Assembly (NCBI GenBank): GCA_043720875.1
Contig: JAYSRU010000005.1
Coordinates: 1-6,898 of the forward strand
Direction: 5' to 3'
DNA from: JAYSRU01 sp043720875
GTDB taxonomy: Bacteria > Bacteroidota > Bacteroidia > Flavobacteriales_D > Crocinitomicaceae
DNA length: 6,898 nt
Shown: one piece after another, positions 6,784-6,898 of the stretch
Layout of the letters: each line of letters begins with the position of its first letter
Position numbering within the stretch: the stretch's first letter is position 1
Program-made: the position numbers and the translations under genes
Notes under the pieces: model-generated
What the model was told of the DNA's origin: nothing
The model's input: the letters and a program-made list of their open reading frames with translations, nothing else
Databases searched by the model: none

Positions 6784-6898
6784 GTGAACTGCTCTACTAC
6801 AAAAAAAACAGATTACACCCCGTTCGGGATGGCAATGGTAGGGCGAGATAAGGCAGCAAATCCGTACAGATACGGTTACAACGGGATGGAAATTGATC
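6784..6898 (+). CDS. RHS repeat-associated core tail, 5'-truncated and cut by window edge
   Basis: From 6811 the translation reads DYTPFGMAMVGR, a seven-residue linker beginning DKAAN, then YRYGYNGMEID. This is the pattern found near the end of RHS repeat-associated cores (DYxPFGM...GR...YRYGFNGxE). In full RHS/YD-repeat proteins hundreds to thousands of residues precede this point. Here only nine codons separate it from the TAG of the preceding gene, in the same reading frame. Possible starts are GTG 6784, ATG 6829 and ATG 6835; none has a convincing ribosome-binding site, and the two ATGs fall inside the conserved motif. The frame stays open to the window edge, so what follows is unseen; in RHS proteins a variable, often toxic, C-terminal tip follows. 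A displaced orphan tail or a pseudogene remnant is most likely, with an assembly join as an alternative. By hand count G+C is 44/88 over 6811-6898. Confidence 0.72.
   Translation, partial: MNCSTTKKTDYTPFGMAMVGRDKAANPYRYGYNGMEID

Noticed and set aside
6817..6875. Short inverted repeats (CCCG/CGGG near 6818-6828 and CCGTA/TACGG at 6862-6875) as a terminator for the operon
   Set aside because: Stems are 4-5 bp with no following T run, and both fall inside codons for the conserved PFGM and PYRYG residues of the RHS core.

Overview
The window looks like part of a Bacteroidota chromosome. It is AT-rich, it lacks strong Shine-Dalgarno sequences, it has matches to the Bacteroidota-type promoter (TTTG, about 20 bp, TAnnTTTG), and it encodes type IX secretion system (T9SS) proteins, which are essentially confined to this phylum and its close relatives.

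Layout. On the minus strand, positions 1-369 hold the N-terminal 123 codons of an integral-membrane CDP-diacylglycerol--serine O-phosphatidyltransferase (pssA), cut by the window edge. A 120 bp intergenic region (370-489) separates it from a plus-strand operon. This gap carries two overlapping, divergent promoter candidates and an imperfect inverted repeat. The operon begins with a 371-residue PorV/PorQ-family outer-membrane beta-barrel protein (490-1605). Its TAA stop directly abuts the ATG of a 1725-residue secreted protein with a C25 (gingipain-type) cysteine-peptidase domain and a T9SS-type C-terminal domain (1606-6783). The long gene best fits the long PorU-related form called PorU2, and its partner then fits PorV2. 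No non-coding stretch exceeds 300 bases.

After the sortase-like gene, positions 6784-6898 hold an open frame whose translation matches the end of an RHS repeat-associated core. Nearly all of the upstream RHS protein is missing. It is a decayed or displaced RHS tail, a small RHS cassette, or a repeat-driven assembly join.

How the genes work together. In the studied T9SS, PorV binds cargo at the outer membrane and delivers it to the cysteine-protease sortase PorU, which removes the C-terminal signal and attaches the cargo to lipopolysaccharide. A tightly coupled PorV-like/PorU-like pair suggests a second or variant cargo-processing module. The neighbouring phospholipid gene is probably unrelated housekeeping. 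The most unusual parts are the large extra region of the PorU-like protein (about residues 797-1610), with a cysteine cluster and a possible ILEI/FAM3-like domain, and the orphan RHS tail.
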